Below, piece after piece: positions 17,191 to 26,900 of a stretch of 64,000 nt of DNA. The translations under genes and the position numbers were made by a program. The stretch comes from an archaeon (GTDB lineage: Archaea > EX4484-52 > WAPT01): NCBI GenBank assembly GCA_029258795.1, contig JAPDKB010000002.1:172192-236191 (forward strand), in the 5' to 3' direction. Under the pieces are notes generated by a model. The model was not told the DNA's origin. It saw nothing but the letters and a program-made list of their open reading frames with translations, and ran no database searches. The stretch's first letter is position 1; each line of letters begins with the position of its first letter.

Positions 17191-18300
17191 AAGGGTGCAG
17201 GTCTCAGCCACCATGGCAAACAGTATCACCGCCATGCACAGCGCGTAGAGAATCTTCTCCATAACTTTCAGCTTTTCAACCCTCATAAGTGTGAACAGAA
17301 TGAACCCTATGGGTATTAGCACGCCGTAACAGGCGGCTATAGCAAGCAGCTGCGTAAAGCTGAAATTTCCCAGCCCCATAAACACGCTGACGAGAAGGAG
17401 CAGAATGGCTGACTCTCTCCTGAGCTTCAGATCACTTTCCATCATATCACACGCGGCAAGCGTTACCGCAATGGCTGATGTTGCTACTGCAAAAAACGCG
17501 AAGCTCACTCCAAGCACCTGCAGAACACCGCTGCTGAAGGATGTTGGTGCAATTTCATTGACTTCAGGCATCGAAGCCACAACAGCAAGCGAGAAGAGCA
17601 GGTAAATCAGAGCGGGAATTCCGAAGCCAAGCACAATAACGCTCCTGAAGTTCCTTTCAAGGTGCTCGTGCCTCAGCAGTTTGTACGCTTCGGGAATCAC
17701 CATGTGGGCATCCATCGCAAATAGTATGACCAGAAATGAAGTGAGTAGATTTCTCATTTCATTATCCGCGCTCCAGAAAAGCGGTACCTTTTCAACATTC
17801 CCGTTGGGAAGCAAAAGAACGATGAGAAGAAGGATAACTGTGACCATCATGAACGTTATGACGGATTCCAGCCTGCCGGTGCTTTTCAATCCCGTGATTA
17901 CGGGAAAAGTGCAGAGCAGAAATAACACCACAACTCCGTAGATGTTGCTCAACCCTACATGAGCAAAGAGCGAGCTGTAAGCGGTGAAATATGCCCCGAG
18001 CGTCGGCACAAAGAAAAGAAGAAGCGAAAGCACGACCACCCTCTTGCCTGTTTTTCCAAACCCGAGCTCCACCAGCTCTCCCAGATAAACCCGATCCACA
18101 TTTTTGAAATGCTGCATCAGCCTTTTGGTGGCGAGGGATGTAAGATAATATATCCAGAACGCGATGACTGCAAGCAGAATATAAGGCACAAGTCCGCTCT
18201 CCTTCAGGCGGGAGGGCAAACCCAAGATGCCAGCACCTATTACCGCTCCCACAAGAATTGATACGCTCTCCACATATGCTTCGCGTTTCCACAGAATCAT
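17182..18300 (-). CDS. Amino acid permease (APC/HAAAP-type)
   Basis: The product (372 aa) has about 11 transmembrane helices. The first helix contains GAVIGAGILGLP, the glycine-rich unwound segment that binds substrate in APC-superfamily amino acid transporters, most like the aromatic/hydroxy amino acid permeases. The specific amino acid cannot be called. It is convergent with cca and divergent from the tRNA-Cys gene; its short upstream region must also hold a promoter for that tRNA. Confidence 0.82.
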   Translation of the reverse strand: MILWKREAYVESVSILVGAVIGAGILGLPSRLKESGLVPYILLAVIAFWIYYLTSLATKRLMQHFKNVDRVYLGELVELGFGKTGKRVVVLSLLLFFVPTLGAYFTAYSSLFAHVGLSNIYGVVVLFLLCTFPVITGLKSTGRLESVITFMMVTVILLLIVLLLPNGNVEKVPLFWSADNEMRNLLTSFLVILFAMDAHMVIPEAYKLLRHEHLERNFRSVIVLGFGIPALIYLLFSLAVVASMPEVNEIAPTSFSSGVLQVLGVSFAFFAVATSAIAVTLAACDMMESDLKLRRESAILLLLVSVFMGLGNFSFTQLLAIAACYGVLIPIGFILFTLMRVEKLKVMEKILYALCMAVILFAMVAETCTLLL

Positions 18301-18363
18301 GATTTTATGGTTGACCCTTCAAAACTATTTTAAGATTTCGGTGGTATAATATAGCTACACCAC

Positions 18364-18490
18364 GCGGGGGTCGCCTAGCCTGGTTTGGCGTGGGACTGCA
18401 GATCCCATTTACCCGGGTTCGAATGCTGCGGAAGCAAAACTTCCTTGCATTTCCAGCTGTCCGCAGCTGAAAATCCCGGCCCCCGCTCCA
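18364..18490 (+). tRNA. tRNA-Cys (GCA) with T-loop intron and encoded CCA
   Basis: The acceptor stem is GCGGGGG/CCCCCGC, the anticodon stem TGGGA/TCCCA with loop CTGCAGA (anticodon GCA), and the T stem CCGGG/CCCGG with loop TTCGAAT. The discriminator base is U, as CysRS requires, and is followed by an encoded CCA. A 50-nt intron at 18424-18473 splits the T loop; without it the tRNA is 77 nt including CCA. Confidence 0.92.
18424..18473 (+). other. T-loop intron of tRNA-Cys (position 59/60)
   Basis: The junctions form a near-canonical bulge-helix-bulge: central helix TTCG/TGAA (one G-U pair), two AAT bulges, and a perfect inner helix GCTGCGG/CCGCAGC. Cutting each bulge after AA restores TTCGAA-T. 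The sequence is homologous to the T-loop intron of tRNA-Met at 4400-4448. Confidence 0.9.
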
Positions 18491-18543
18491 GAAAGATTTT
18501 TCTTTTGGCTCTAATACCCAAAAATGAAGAAAAAGAGGAGGTG

Positions 18544-18636
18544 TTACTTCCTCTTCTTGTGTCTCATTTTCTTCCTTCTTTTCTTCAGTTTGTGTTTCCT
18601 TATTTTTGCACGCTTCCTTTTCTTTCCCGATGGCAT
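18544..18636 (-). CDS. 30-residue highly basic protein, mS38/bS22 (COX24-domain) or eL41-like ribosomal protein
   Basis: A 30-codon frame encodes a product that starts MPSGKKRKR and ends RHKKRK, with more than 20 Lys, Arg or His residues and no acidic residue. The N-terminus and the K/R/H spacing resemble the AURKAIP1/COX24 (mS38, bS22) peptides of bacteria and mitochondria; the size and composition also recall archaeal/eukaryotic eL41. Such peptides sit in the ribosome near the decoding region or subunit interface. AGGGTG lies 6 nt before the ATG, and the gene follows the winged-helix coiled-coil gene by 18 nt. The identification comes from recall of the family, not from a search. Confidence 0.72.
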   Translation of the reverse strand: MPSGKKRKRAKIRKHKLKKRRKKMRHKKRK

Positions 18637-18654
18637 TCCATGCACCCTGAAATC

Positions 18655-19407
18655 TCACTCAAGCTTTTTTAACAGCTTCCTTAAATTGAAATATTTTTTG
18701 TTTAACTTCTCGCTCTCTTTCTTGACCTCTATGAGCTTATCCTCGATTTCCCGCGCAACCTTCCCAACCTCATGTATTTCTTTCTTCTTTAGCGCTTTTG
18801 AGAGTTTTAGAATCACCTTGATTTCTTCTTCCAGTTTTTTCTTTTCTTTCTCGAACTCCTCTATCTCCTTTTCCATCCCTTCCAGAACTTCAGCTTTTTT
18901 CTTTATTATTTCGGAAACACTCTTTTCTTCTTTTTCCACTTCCTCCTCTTCCTTCACAACATTCTTCAGCTCTTTTTCAAGTTCAGCTTTCCTTTTCCTC
19001 AACTCTTCCAGCTCCCTCTCAACCTCTCTAACCTTCTCCAAGTCCTTATCCAGAACCTTCTCAAACTTCTCCATGACCTTTTTGAATTCCTTGATCCGTC
19101 TTTCCTTCGCTTTCAGCTCTTCCTTCAGAGTTCTTGCTTGTTTATTCACCCTCTCCCCAAGCTCCTTTACCTTCTTTTCACCCAGCTCTTCGGCTTCCTC
19201 AGAAAGGTAAAGATGGCACCTTCCCCTCGCATCATAATCGAGAACCATGAACCCCTCCCTGGCAAAAACCTTAGCCCACACTTCCACCGTCTTTTCAGGC
19301 ACATTGAGAATGGAAGCAGCAGATTCTATCGTTATGCCGGGATCATTTTTTACAAGCTCGATAAGCTTGTCAGCTTCCGTTTCAAGAAGCATGTTTTTAA
19401 ATTCCAT
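18655..19407 (-). CDS. Winged-helix protein with long coiled coil
   Basis: The 250-residue product has an N-terminal winged helix-turn-helix (about 8-75), seen in ITIESAASILNVPEKTVEVWAKVF-type helices followed by a wing, then almost continuous charged coiled coil to the end. This could be a DNA-bound scaffold or a regulator. It is read divergently from the pilin-like operon that begins 47 nt away, so control of that operon is a reasonable guess. GAGGTGTCGGC precedes the ATG. The 30-residue basic peptide gene lies downstream on the same strand. Confidence 0.72.
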   Translation of the reverse strand: MEFKNMLLETEADKLIELVKNDPGITIESAASILNVPEKTVEVWAKVFAREGFMVLDYDARGRCHLYLSEEAEELGEKKVKELGERVNKQARTLKEELKAKERRIKEFKKVMEKFEKVLDKDLEKVREVERELEELRKRKAELEKELKNVVKEEEEVEKEEKSVSEIIKKKAEVLEGMEKEIEEFEKEKKKLEEEIKVILKLSKALKKKEIHEVGKVAREIEDKLIEVKKESEKLNKKYFNLRKLLKKLE

Positions 19408-19453
19408 GCCGACACCTCAACCTTTATATGAAGGCATGAATTAAAATATTTTT

Positions 19454-19888
19454 ATGTCTTCCGCAAATTTCCTTCATTTTCGCAAAAAATCGCAGTCCGC
19501 CACAGAATATCTTGTTGTGGTGAGCGTAGCGCTTGCACTCCTCTCTCCTCTTATCGTCATGGCTCAGCAAACCGTTTATGACCTCAACACCTCCATAAAT
19601 CTCATAGAGGCGAACAACGCTCTGACAAAGATAAAAAACGCTGCCGACAGGGTTTATGCTCAAGGGTATCCATCAAAGCTTAGCTTTATGGTTATCGTCC
19701 CAAACAGAATGGAGCGGATGTTCGTTGATGATCATGCGCTGATAATGGAACTTTCTTACAAGGATGCCCCATCCCATGTGGTTGAGTTCTTCGATTATGA
19801 TATTGTGCTGAGTGGAACTCCGGAAAAGGGGCTTAACAGGGTTACGGTGATGGCATACCAGAACTATGTGAATATAACTCTCGAATGA
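19454..19888 (+). CDS. Pilin-like protein with class III signal peptide (1)
   Basis: The 144-residue product has a short basic leader, then KKSQSATEYLVVVSVALALLS: a cleavage-site region followed by Q at +1, E near +5 and a hydrophobic helix, as in archaeal class III prepilins processed by EppA/PibD-type peptidases. The remainder is a small extracellular domain ending in an N-x-T sequon. TATA-like TTTATAT at about 19421-19427 makes the mRNA leaderless. It opens a five-gene operon with overlapping ends. Confidence 0.8.
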   Translation: MSSANFLHFRKKSQSATEYLVVVSVALALLSPLIVMAQQTVYDLNTSINLIEANNALTKIKNAADRVYAQGYPSKLSFMVIVPNRMERMFVDDHALIMELSYKDAPSHVVEFFDYDIVLSGTPEKGLNRVTVMAYQNYVNITLE

Positions 19889-19905
19889 TTTTGTTGGTGG
19901 ATCTC

Positions 19906-20310
19906 ATGCACAGGAATGGTGGTAAGAGGAGAGCGCAGGTTAGCATAGAGTTTCTGATGGTCATTGCATTCATGATAATGGCATTCAGCGTTTACTTTGC
20001 CTATCTGTCAGAAAGGAGTTTAAAGTACGCGGACATTGAAAAGAAGAGCACAGCGGAGTCCATAGCACATTATGTTGCGGAAACCCTCGATTCCGCGCTG
20101 CTTGTAGGGGATGGTTTTTCGAGAGTCGTGGAGCTACCACCAACAATTAAGGGCGAGGACTACTCTATTAACATCACGAACGGGCTGGTTATAGTAAGCT
20201 TCAATGAATACGTGGTGTACAGCCCCACACTCGTTAAAAGTATTGTTGGCACCATCAAACCCGGTAAAAACACGATTTCAAATGTGGGAGGGGTGATTCA
20301 TGTTGAGTAG
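19906..20310 (+). CDS. Pilin-like protein with class III signal peptide (2)
   Basis: The 134-residue product begins MHRNGGKRRAQVSIEFLMVIAF, a textbook class III signal (basic leader, then QxxxE and a hydrophobic helix). The exported part is about 100 residues with one N-x-T sequon. The ATG at 19906 follows GGTGGATC; an ATG at 19885 overlaps the previous stop (ATGA) and is the alternative. It belongs to the same operon and shows the same fold class as the preceding protein. Confidence 0.8.
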   Translation: MHRNGGKRRAQVSIEFLMVIAFMIMAFSVYFAYLSERSLKYADIEKKSTAESIAHYVAETLDSALLVGDGFSRVVELPPTIKGEDYSINITNGLVIVSFNEYVVYSPTLVKSIVGTIKPGKNTISNVGGVIHVE

Positions 20311-20839
20311 TGATGCCGGGAACAGTTCAACAAGAAAGGCGCAGGTACTGCTGGAGGACTTCGTGATAAGCCTCATGGTTTTCACGATGGTGGTGGCAGC
20401 TGGGTTTAAGATGTACTACGCATCACAGGAGAGAGAATCGTGGAGCACAGAGCTTGAGCTCGAGTGGCACACCACGATGGCAGCGCTGGATTATCTGATA
20501 AAGGGTCAGGGAGTTCCCGCTGACTGGAACTACACCAATGTGGAAAGGGTGGGGCTTGCTACCAGAAGCCATGTGGTATCTGTTAACAAGTTCCTCCAGC
20601 TGATGAATTTGAGTTACGAAGATGCGAGAGCCAAGCTTGGAGTGGGAGGTTATGACTACTATCTGACATTAAAATACCTAAACGACACCGTAATGGAATG
20701 GAATGGAGAACAGCTTTATTTTGGTATGTCTCCTCCTCCAGATGCAAGAACCCTGAATGCGGGCAGGAGGTACGTTTATGTTGTTTATCCGGATGGAAGC
20801 AAAACGATCGGTATGGTTGAGTTGGGTGTGTGGAGATGA
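20300..20839 (+). CDS. Pilin-like protein with class III-type signal (3)
   Basis: The 179-residue product has leader MLSSDAGNSSTRKAQVLLEDFVISLMVF, again with Q at +1 and an acidic residue at about +5 before the hydrophobic helix. The external domain is rich in Tyr and contains a DWNYTNVE segment. The ATG overlaps the end of the previous gene by 11 nt and has GGGAGGGGTGATTC before it, so translation is coupled. Confidence 0.75.
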   Translation: MLSSDAGNSSTRKAQVLLEDFVISLMVFTMVVAAGFKMYYASQERESWSTELELEWHTTMAALDYLIKGQGVPADWNYTNVERVGLATRSHVVSVNKFLQLMNLSYEDARAKLGVGGYDYYLTLKYLNDTVMEWNGEQLYFGMSPPPDARTLNAGRRYVYVVYPDGSKTIGMVELGVWR

Positions 20840-22785
20840 GGAGCAAGGCGTTTTTCCTCACGATGGACGCGCTAATAGCAGCGATAATAATTGGGATAGG
20901 GGCAATACTTGTTGTGCAATCAGATGCGGGTGTGCAGAGCGTGACCTCTTATAGTTACGAGAAAGCTCACTATCTGGCTGAGGATGCCATGACGATTCTG
21001 AGTTTAACAAAGTTAAAAGACCTGAACAGTAGTGTGATCAATTATCTGCTTTCCAACACCAACCTCACTCAGGAAGATCTTGAGAAAAAAGTGCTGGAGT
21101 GCCTGACAATTTTATGGGCTTATAACGAGAGTGAATTTGCAAGGTATCTTGCAAGTGTGGTGCTTGATCCCATCCTCCAATCTTCAGAGTACAACTACTC
21201 CCTCTATATTCAGGACTCCTTGGGTCATAGACATCTGATTTATGGAAGCGATACACCCTCAACAGCAAAATTCGTGGTAGCGTCATCTCGCGTGCTCTCT
21301 GGATACAAAGAAAATGCTTTGCCTCGTGGCTATATGGCAAGAGCTTTTCTGAGAAATCTGGAGAGGAATGAGACGCTTGTTGTGCCGATAGAGCCGGAGG
21401 GGGGTGCCGAAGGTTTGGATTCAGCTCTCACGATCTCCAAACTCTTCAGACTCAATGCCTCAAAAGTTTACAACGCCACAGTGCATCTTGCTCTCCATAT
21501 GGATGAGATTAACTGGGGCACAAGCAGAGCATACTTTAATGGAGTTGATGTAACGTCCAGAATAAAAGAGGTCAAAAGAAGAACCGATAGCTCTGGAGTG
21601 GCGTGGTATGGAACGATCGACATTACCGACATACTAAATCAGAGTATAGCTAATGGAGACGTATGGCATAACTTCACTTTTAAAGTTATAGGTACTGGAA
21701 AGTATAACCTTCATGTACACCCAGGTAGCAGAATAGAGGTTACATACAGATCTGCAGAGTTGAAAGAAATAAGTGAGGTGGTGGAAGAGAGAAGATATCT
21801 GGACTCTGTGATCTCAGAACCCGACAGATGGGGAAGTGGAAGTGGAGTCTGGGTTTTTGTTCCAATAAACTTACCAAAAGATGCAGAAATTATCAACGCA
21901 ACTTTATACTTGCGGGTTTACAATGTAACTGATACCGGATATTGGTGGTTTTGGTGGTGGGTTGATAGAGTTGATGTTATAGTATATTTTGACGATCAAG
22001 TTATATATCAAGATTCTTCTCCTTCCTCAAATCCATACGAATTAAGGATCGATCTCACCTCATACATAGAGTCCACTAATACTACTCACATCGTTCTGGC
22101 GGAATTTAATTGCAGAGAAGAGTCGGATTCTTATTATGGCGACAGACCAATTAAATTATATTCAAATCCCGAACTTGATCCTTTAAACTCATCATATCTT
22201 TATCTTAAGTACCGGTACTCTCCCCTGAGCAAGTATAAATTTGGGTACGTAATGGCATCAGGCACTTTACCGCTAAAGAATCCTGTTGATGAGGAATTTG
22301 CATGGTTAAGATGGATTGATGTAAATTTCACGAACATAAATCTGTACTCGAGCTACGTCCACCCAGTGGAATTTTACAGCACAACCTTCACCGCCACCGT
22401 TGATGAAGTCGATGTCTTTGAATCTCCTACGACTAGAGCTGTGCCATCTTCTATCTATATTGATCCATCCTACTACTCTAAAACCACCACTTCACGCTTG
22501 GAGGTTCGCGAAGAAAATTCATGGAACGATTACATCCACAACAGTACAATTTTGAGCTTCGAGTTTTTCATTCCATCTCAGGTACCCTATGGAGAAGTTT
22601 TTGATACGCAGGAGGAAGCTGTTGAAGATGCGCGAAGCCGGCTACTTGATTTGCTCAGCCCTTACTGCGGAAAGTACATAAATTGCTCGCCATCCAACAT
22701 AGCCAACTCAAGCCAGAATTTACCCATAGCCAACATACCATCCATGTATGGCCCGGTCATAGCAAAGCTGGAGGTGTGGAGATGA
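20836..22785 (+). CDS. Large pilin-like surface protein (4)
   Basis: The 649-residue protein starts MRSKAFFLTMDALIAAIIIGIGAI, a type IV pilin-like hydrophobic helix without the usual Gln, followed by a helical domain (about 30-190) and an extracellular region rich in Asn, Ser and Tyr with many N-x-S/T sequons. The segment at 290-460 contains two similar stretches with WGS/WGT and YLDSVI-type motifs typical of beta-sandwich domains. Its ATG overlaps the preceding stop (ATGA). A filament-tip or adhesin role fits its size, but this is inference. Confidence 0.7.
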   Translation: MRSKAFFLTMDALIAAIIIGIGAILVVQSDAGVQSVTSYSYEKAHYLAEDAMTILSLTKLKDLNSSVINYLLSNTNLTQEDLEKKVLECLTILWAYNESEFARYLASVVLDPILQSSEYNYSLYIQDSLGHRHLIYGSDTPSTAKFVVASSRVLSGYKENALPRGYMARAFLRNLERNETLVVPIEPEGGAEGLDSALTISKLFRLNASKVYNATVHLALHMDEINWGTSRAYFNGVDVTSRIKEVKRRTDSSGVAWYGTIDITDILNQSIANGDVWHNFTFKVIGTGKYNLHVHPGSRIEVTYRSAELKEISEVVEERRYLDSVISEPDRWGSGSGVWVFVPINLPKDAEIINATLYLRVYNVTDTGYWWFWWWVDRVDVIVYFDDQVIYQDSSPSSNPYELRIDLTSYIESTNTTHIVLAEFNCREESDSYYGDRPIKLYSNPELDPLNSSYLYLKYRYSPLSKYKFGYVMASGTLPLKNPVDEEFAWLRWIDVNFTNINLYSSYVHPVEFYSTTFTATVDEVDVFESPTTRAVPSSIYIDPSYYSKTTTSRLEVREENSWNDYIHNSTILSFEFFIPSQVPYGEVFDTQEEAVEDARSRLLDLLSPYCGKYINCSPSNIANSSQNLPIANIPSMYGPVIAKLEVWR

Positions 22786-23906
22786 AGAGCGGAAGGAAGG
22801 GCATCATCTATACTCTCTTCGCTATAGTTCTTATCTCCCTTTTAATGTTCTCGATAGCATTAAAAACAAAGCCCATCACAAGAGAAACCACCATAAACGA
22901 ACGTGCCAGAGTGGAGCAACTCCACTACTACGTGGAAGATGTAATGGCGGACATGGAAAGAGCAACGACAATATCGTTCAAGAGAGCGCTCGTGGCAATT
23001 ATAACTCAAGAGGTCTCGACCGGAAACTTTGTGAGTAATGTAACTGAGATAATTCCCGAAGTAACAGTTAATGGAACTCTTAACGGCACGGAGCTACCAT
23101 TTCTTCAGAATGAGACGCTTTCAGCATGGCAGGAAAAGATATCGACACTTCTTTCACGTTACCATTTTGTGCTCAATTCATCATCTAGCAATTTTGTAAT
23201 TGCTCTGAGTAATTACACAGAAGTAAAACTCAATATGAATTACAGCTTAAATATCCGCGACAACATCCTCCAAGCCAATTTGACGAAGCACAGCAACATG
23301 AGCACATCCATATCCATGGAAGGTGTGGAAGACCCATTCATAACGATCAACACCTTGGCCTACGTGCTCAACACTTTCAGAATGTGTCCTGCAATTGAAT
23401 CCTCAAGTTACAGCACATCAGATTTTTATGGTAAAGCTTACGTTGACATGTCAAGCACCGATTTTAGTCATGTTGGTGGAAAGGCATCCAAAGTTCTTGT
23501 TACAGATACGCTTGTGGGCAAATCAAATTACTCGGGTTTTGCTGGAGTGATAGTAGAAAATAACGAAATTCCGGCTGAATCAGTGGATTACGCTTCTGGC
23601 GTGAGTAATGCCGTATCCCTCATAAGGAACGCCAGTTATGTTATTAAACACGACTCGCTAATCTACCTTACAAATCTGACGGATGAGGACTGCACAAGTA
23701 ATGGAAACAGCTCATGTTATTTTCCCATGGATGGCGCGCCAACACTGCTTGACAGACTGGAAGGAAGAAATTACCACACCGCTATTTATGATCCAGCAGG
23801 AATTTTTGGCATAGGATCATACATCTGCAACTACAGGTTACCAGCAGAACTCAGAAAAAGCTCCAACCCCCTCGTACTGGATTATAAATACCTGCCTCTG
23901 TTGTGA
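22782..23906 (+). CDS. Pilin-like surface protein (5)
   Basis: The 374-residue product begins MKSGRKGIIYTLFAIVLISLLMFSIAL: a basic leader and one hydrophobic helix. The rest is extracytoplasmic with about 12 N-x-S/T sequons and two Cys pairs near the C-terminus (DEDCTSNGNSSCYF). The ATG overlaps the previous stop codon by ATGA, completing a five-gene unit. A longer frame to 22683 exists but is covered by the upstream gene. The gene is convergent with the 1345-residue coiled-coil gene. Confidence 0.72.
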   Translation: MKSGRKGIIYTLFAIVLISLLMFSIALKTKPITRETTINERARVEQLHYYVEDVMADMERATTISFKRALVAIITQEVSTGNFVSNVTEIIPEVTVNGTLNGTELPFLQNETLSAWQEKISTLLSRYHFVLNSSSSNFVIALSNYTEVKLNMNYSLNIRDNILQANLTKHSNMSTSISMEGVEDPFITINTLAYVLNTFRMCPAIESSSYSTSDFYGKAYVDMSSTDFSHVGGKASKVLVTDTLVGKSNYSGFAGVIVENNEIPAESVDYASGVSNAVSLIRNASYVIKHDSLIYLTNLTDEDCTSNGNSSCYFPMDGAPTLLDRLEGRNYHTAIYDPAGIFGIGSYICNYRLPAELRKSSNPLVLDYKYLPLL

Positions 23907-23933
23907 AAAACCGGTTTTAGAATTAAAAAGCAG

Positions 23934-26900
23934 TTACTCGATCACCATGGGCGACTTATCCTTTAACTCAACAAGCCTGCCGTATAGCTTTCTTAACTTC
24001 TCCAGTTCAAATTTAAGCAAAGCATTCTCCTTTTCCAGAGCCCTCAATCTGGAGGCAAGAACACTCACCGCATCTTCATCCTCTTGCTCCTCTCTCTCCA
24101 CTTTCATAACCTCGGACGCCACACTTCTGAACTTACTTTCCAGATCCCTTTCAATCTTATCCATGATGATCGCGAATCTCCTCTCAACCTCATCTTCCAG
24201 CTTATCCAACCTATCGTTCACATAACTTTCCATCTTGTCAACTTTCAGCTCCTCCTCCTTGAAGTCCTCGAGAGCTTTTGACACCATAGCGTTTACTTCA
24301 TCAATAATTTCATCTCGCATCATTTTCAGGAAGTTGATTTCGCTCTGCATTTTTTGCAGATTTGAAGCTATCTGCTCCATTCTGGAGGAAAAACTATCAA
24401 TAGAGGATTTTATGAGATTGAACCTTTGCTCTACACTCTTTTCCATCATCATTTCCTTTTGTCTCAAATTTTCTATCTCACTCTGTTTTTCCTTTATCGC
24501 TGTCAGCGCATTCTCCATATCATTTACCGCTTTAATCAATTCCTCAATCACGCTCTTTATTTTTGCATCCGTAGACCCGGCAATTTCCTTGGGGAGGTTG
24601 GACATGCGACTTTCCAAGAACGAGATCTTATGTAAAAGCTCGGAATATTTCTTTTCCATGTTATTAATTTTAGCATCAAGTTCGGCTTCATCCTTTTTAA
24701 CTCCACCTTCAGCGAGAGCTCTTTCAAGTGCTGCGAGTTTCTTGTTTATTTCTGTGAGTCCCTTCTCCGCCTCTTCTTTAAACTTCGCAGATTCGTTAAC
24801 CTTCAACACCATCTTCCTCAACTCCTCCTGAAGGCTTGCAATTCTTTTATTTAATTGAGTATGTTCATCTTTATATTCTTTAAGAGACTCAAATTCCCTT
24901 CTCAACATTTGGTTTTCAGCTTGAAGTTTCGTAACGGCATCCTGTAAAGCTTTTATGGCATCTACATTTTCATCCAGCCTATCCACACTATCTTTCAGAT
25001 TGTCTAACTCCCTCACCTTAGATTTCATCTCGGAGAGCTCGTTAAGAATCGTTTCAACTTCATTCCTTACCTTCCCTATCTCCATTTCCATCAATTTCTG
25101 AGCACCACTCCCCGCATCCTCAATCTTGCTTTCCAGCATCTTTACAGCAACTCTTACCTCATCGATCTCCTCCTCAGCATCCTCTAACCTCTCCTTAAGC
25201 GATTTCAGCACTTTTTCAACATCACCCCTCTTTTCCTTTTCCAGAGTCTCAATTTTCATGGAGATGGAGTCCACATCCCTCCTTATACCTCTGACCTCGG
25301 TGTCCAGCAGATTAACATTCTTCAACATTTCTCCGTGTTCTTTCAGCTTTTCCCTGAGTTTTTCAATTTCCTCCTTGTCCTTTTTCTTTTCGATGTTCTT
25401 TTCGACATTCTCCATCCTTGTTTTTATTTCCTCAATTTTACGAGATAACAATTCAACATCTCTTTTAATAGGGTCAATTTCATCTCCAACTTCACTTTTT
25501 ATTTGCTCAAGTTCTTTCACATCCTTCTTTATGTTTTCCACAGCTTTCTCGACAACCTCGATCCGTTTCTTCATGCTTTCCATTCCAGCTGACAATTCCA
25601 CAACATCATTTTCAATTTCTTCAACAAGTGTGGAGGCTCGGGTTGATGTCTTTTCCACATCCTTGAACCTCTTTAGAACCTGTTTGTAGGATTTCACCAC
25701 ATGATTGGCATCCTGCTCAAGAATCTTCAGCTCGTCAAGCGCTCTTTCTAGTTCCTCAATTTTTCTTCTGAGCACTTCAAAATCACGGTTTTCCAATTTA
25801 TTAACTCTTCGAAAAACATTGTTTAATCCCGATTCAACACTTTCAACGGTTGAATGTATCTCATCAATATCTTTCTGAATTTTTGAAATTTTTTCTATGT
25901 TCTTTTTCATTTTATTAAGATTTTTCTCAACCTTTTCTGCTTTATCTTCGAAATTTTCACCCTTTTTCTCGTATTCCTCAAGTATTTTATTGAATTGTTC
26001 AACTTTTTTGGAAGCCTCGCGAATCTCTTTCCTGAGCGTTTCATAAGCATCCCAGAAATCATTCATCTTCTTCATCGCATCATTAAATTCCTTTTCAATA
26101 TGCTTCATTCTTTTTTCCATCTTCCCGATACTCGAGATATAATTCTCCAGTTCATCTATGCTGTGCTCAACTTCCTCGATACGTGATTTTAACCTCTCGT
26201 CCACCTTTTCCAGTTCCTCTTTACTTGCGTACTTTTCCTTTCTCAGCTCATCACCCAAGCCCTTGAGCGCGTCTTCAACAGCCATTAATCCAGCATCAAC
26301 GCGCGTGATCTCCCTTTCCAGTTCCTTGACTTTCCTGAAAACATCGTGTTCTTTACCGTGTACGCTTTCCTTCGATTGTTTTTCAATCTCTTCTATCCTC
26401 TTTTCAAGAACCTCTAGTTTGGGCTTCAGAGAAGATAAAGCGGCATCAACACGTTTTTGGAGTGCTTTCAGCTCTTCTTCCCCATGCTTTTCTTCCTTTT
26501 CATGCACGCTTTGCGAGATCTTACTTATATCCTCTTTAATCTTGAGAAAGTCCTTTTCCAGACTTTCCAGCTTACTCTCGAGTTTCTTTATTGTCTCTTT
26601 CTCTTCCCATTCTTCCTTTTTCGCCCCGGTAGGAGGTGATGTTTTTAATTTATTCAATTCCTGCTTGACATTCTCGAATTCCTTCCATATTCTCTTTTCC
26701 AGTTCCTCCAACCCTTTCGTATCTATTTGTTGTGGAGCAGCACTCCCACCTTTCAACTTACCTTCCAATAACTCTACCTTTAAAAGCAATTCCTTTTTTG
26801 TCTTCTCCATCTCGGACCTGAGAGCTTCAAGCGATGCCGATAAGTTTGCTAATTTTTCTTGATCAACGGATTTTGTTGCAGGTTGTGGTGCTGGGGTGGT

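Noticed and set aside
18305..18658. 117-codon frame starting with an ATGA overlap after the winged-helix coiled-coil gene
   Set aside because: It runs antisense across the tRNA-Cys gene and loses protein character; the shorter basic frame at 18544-18636 is more convincing.
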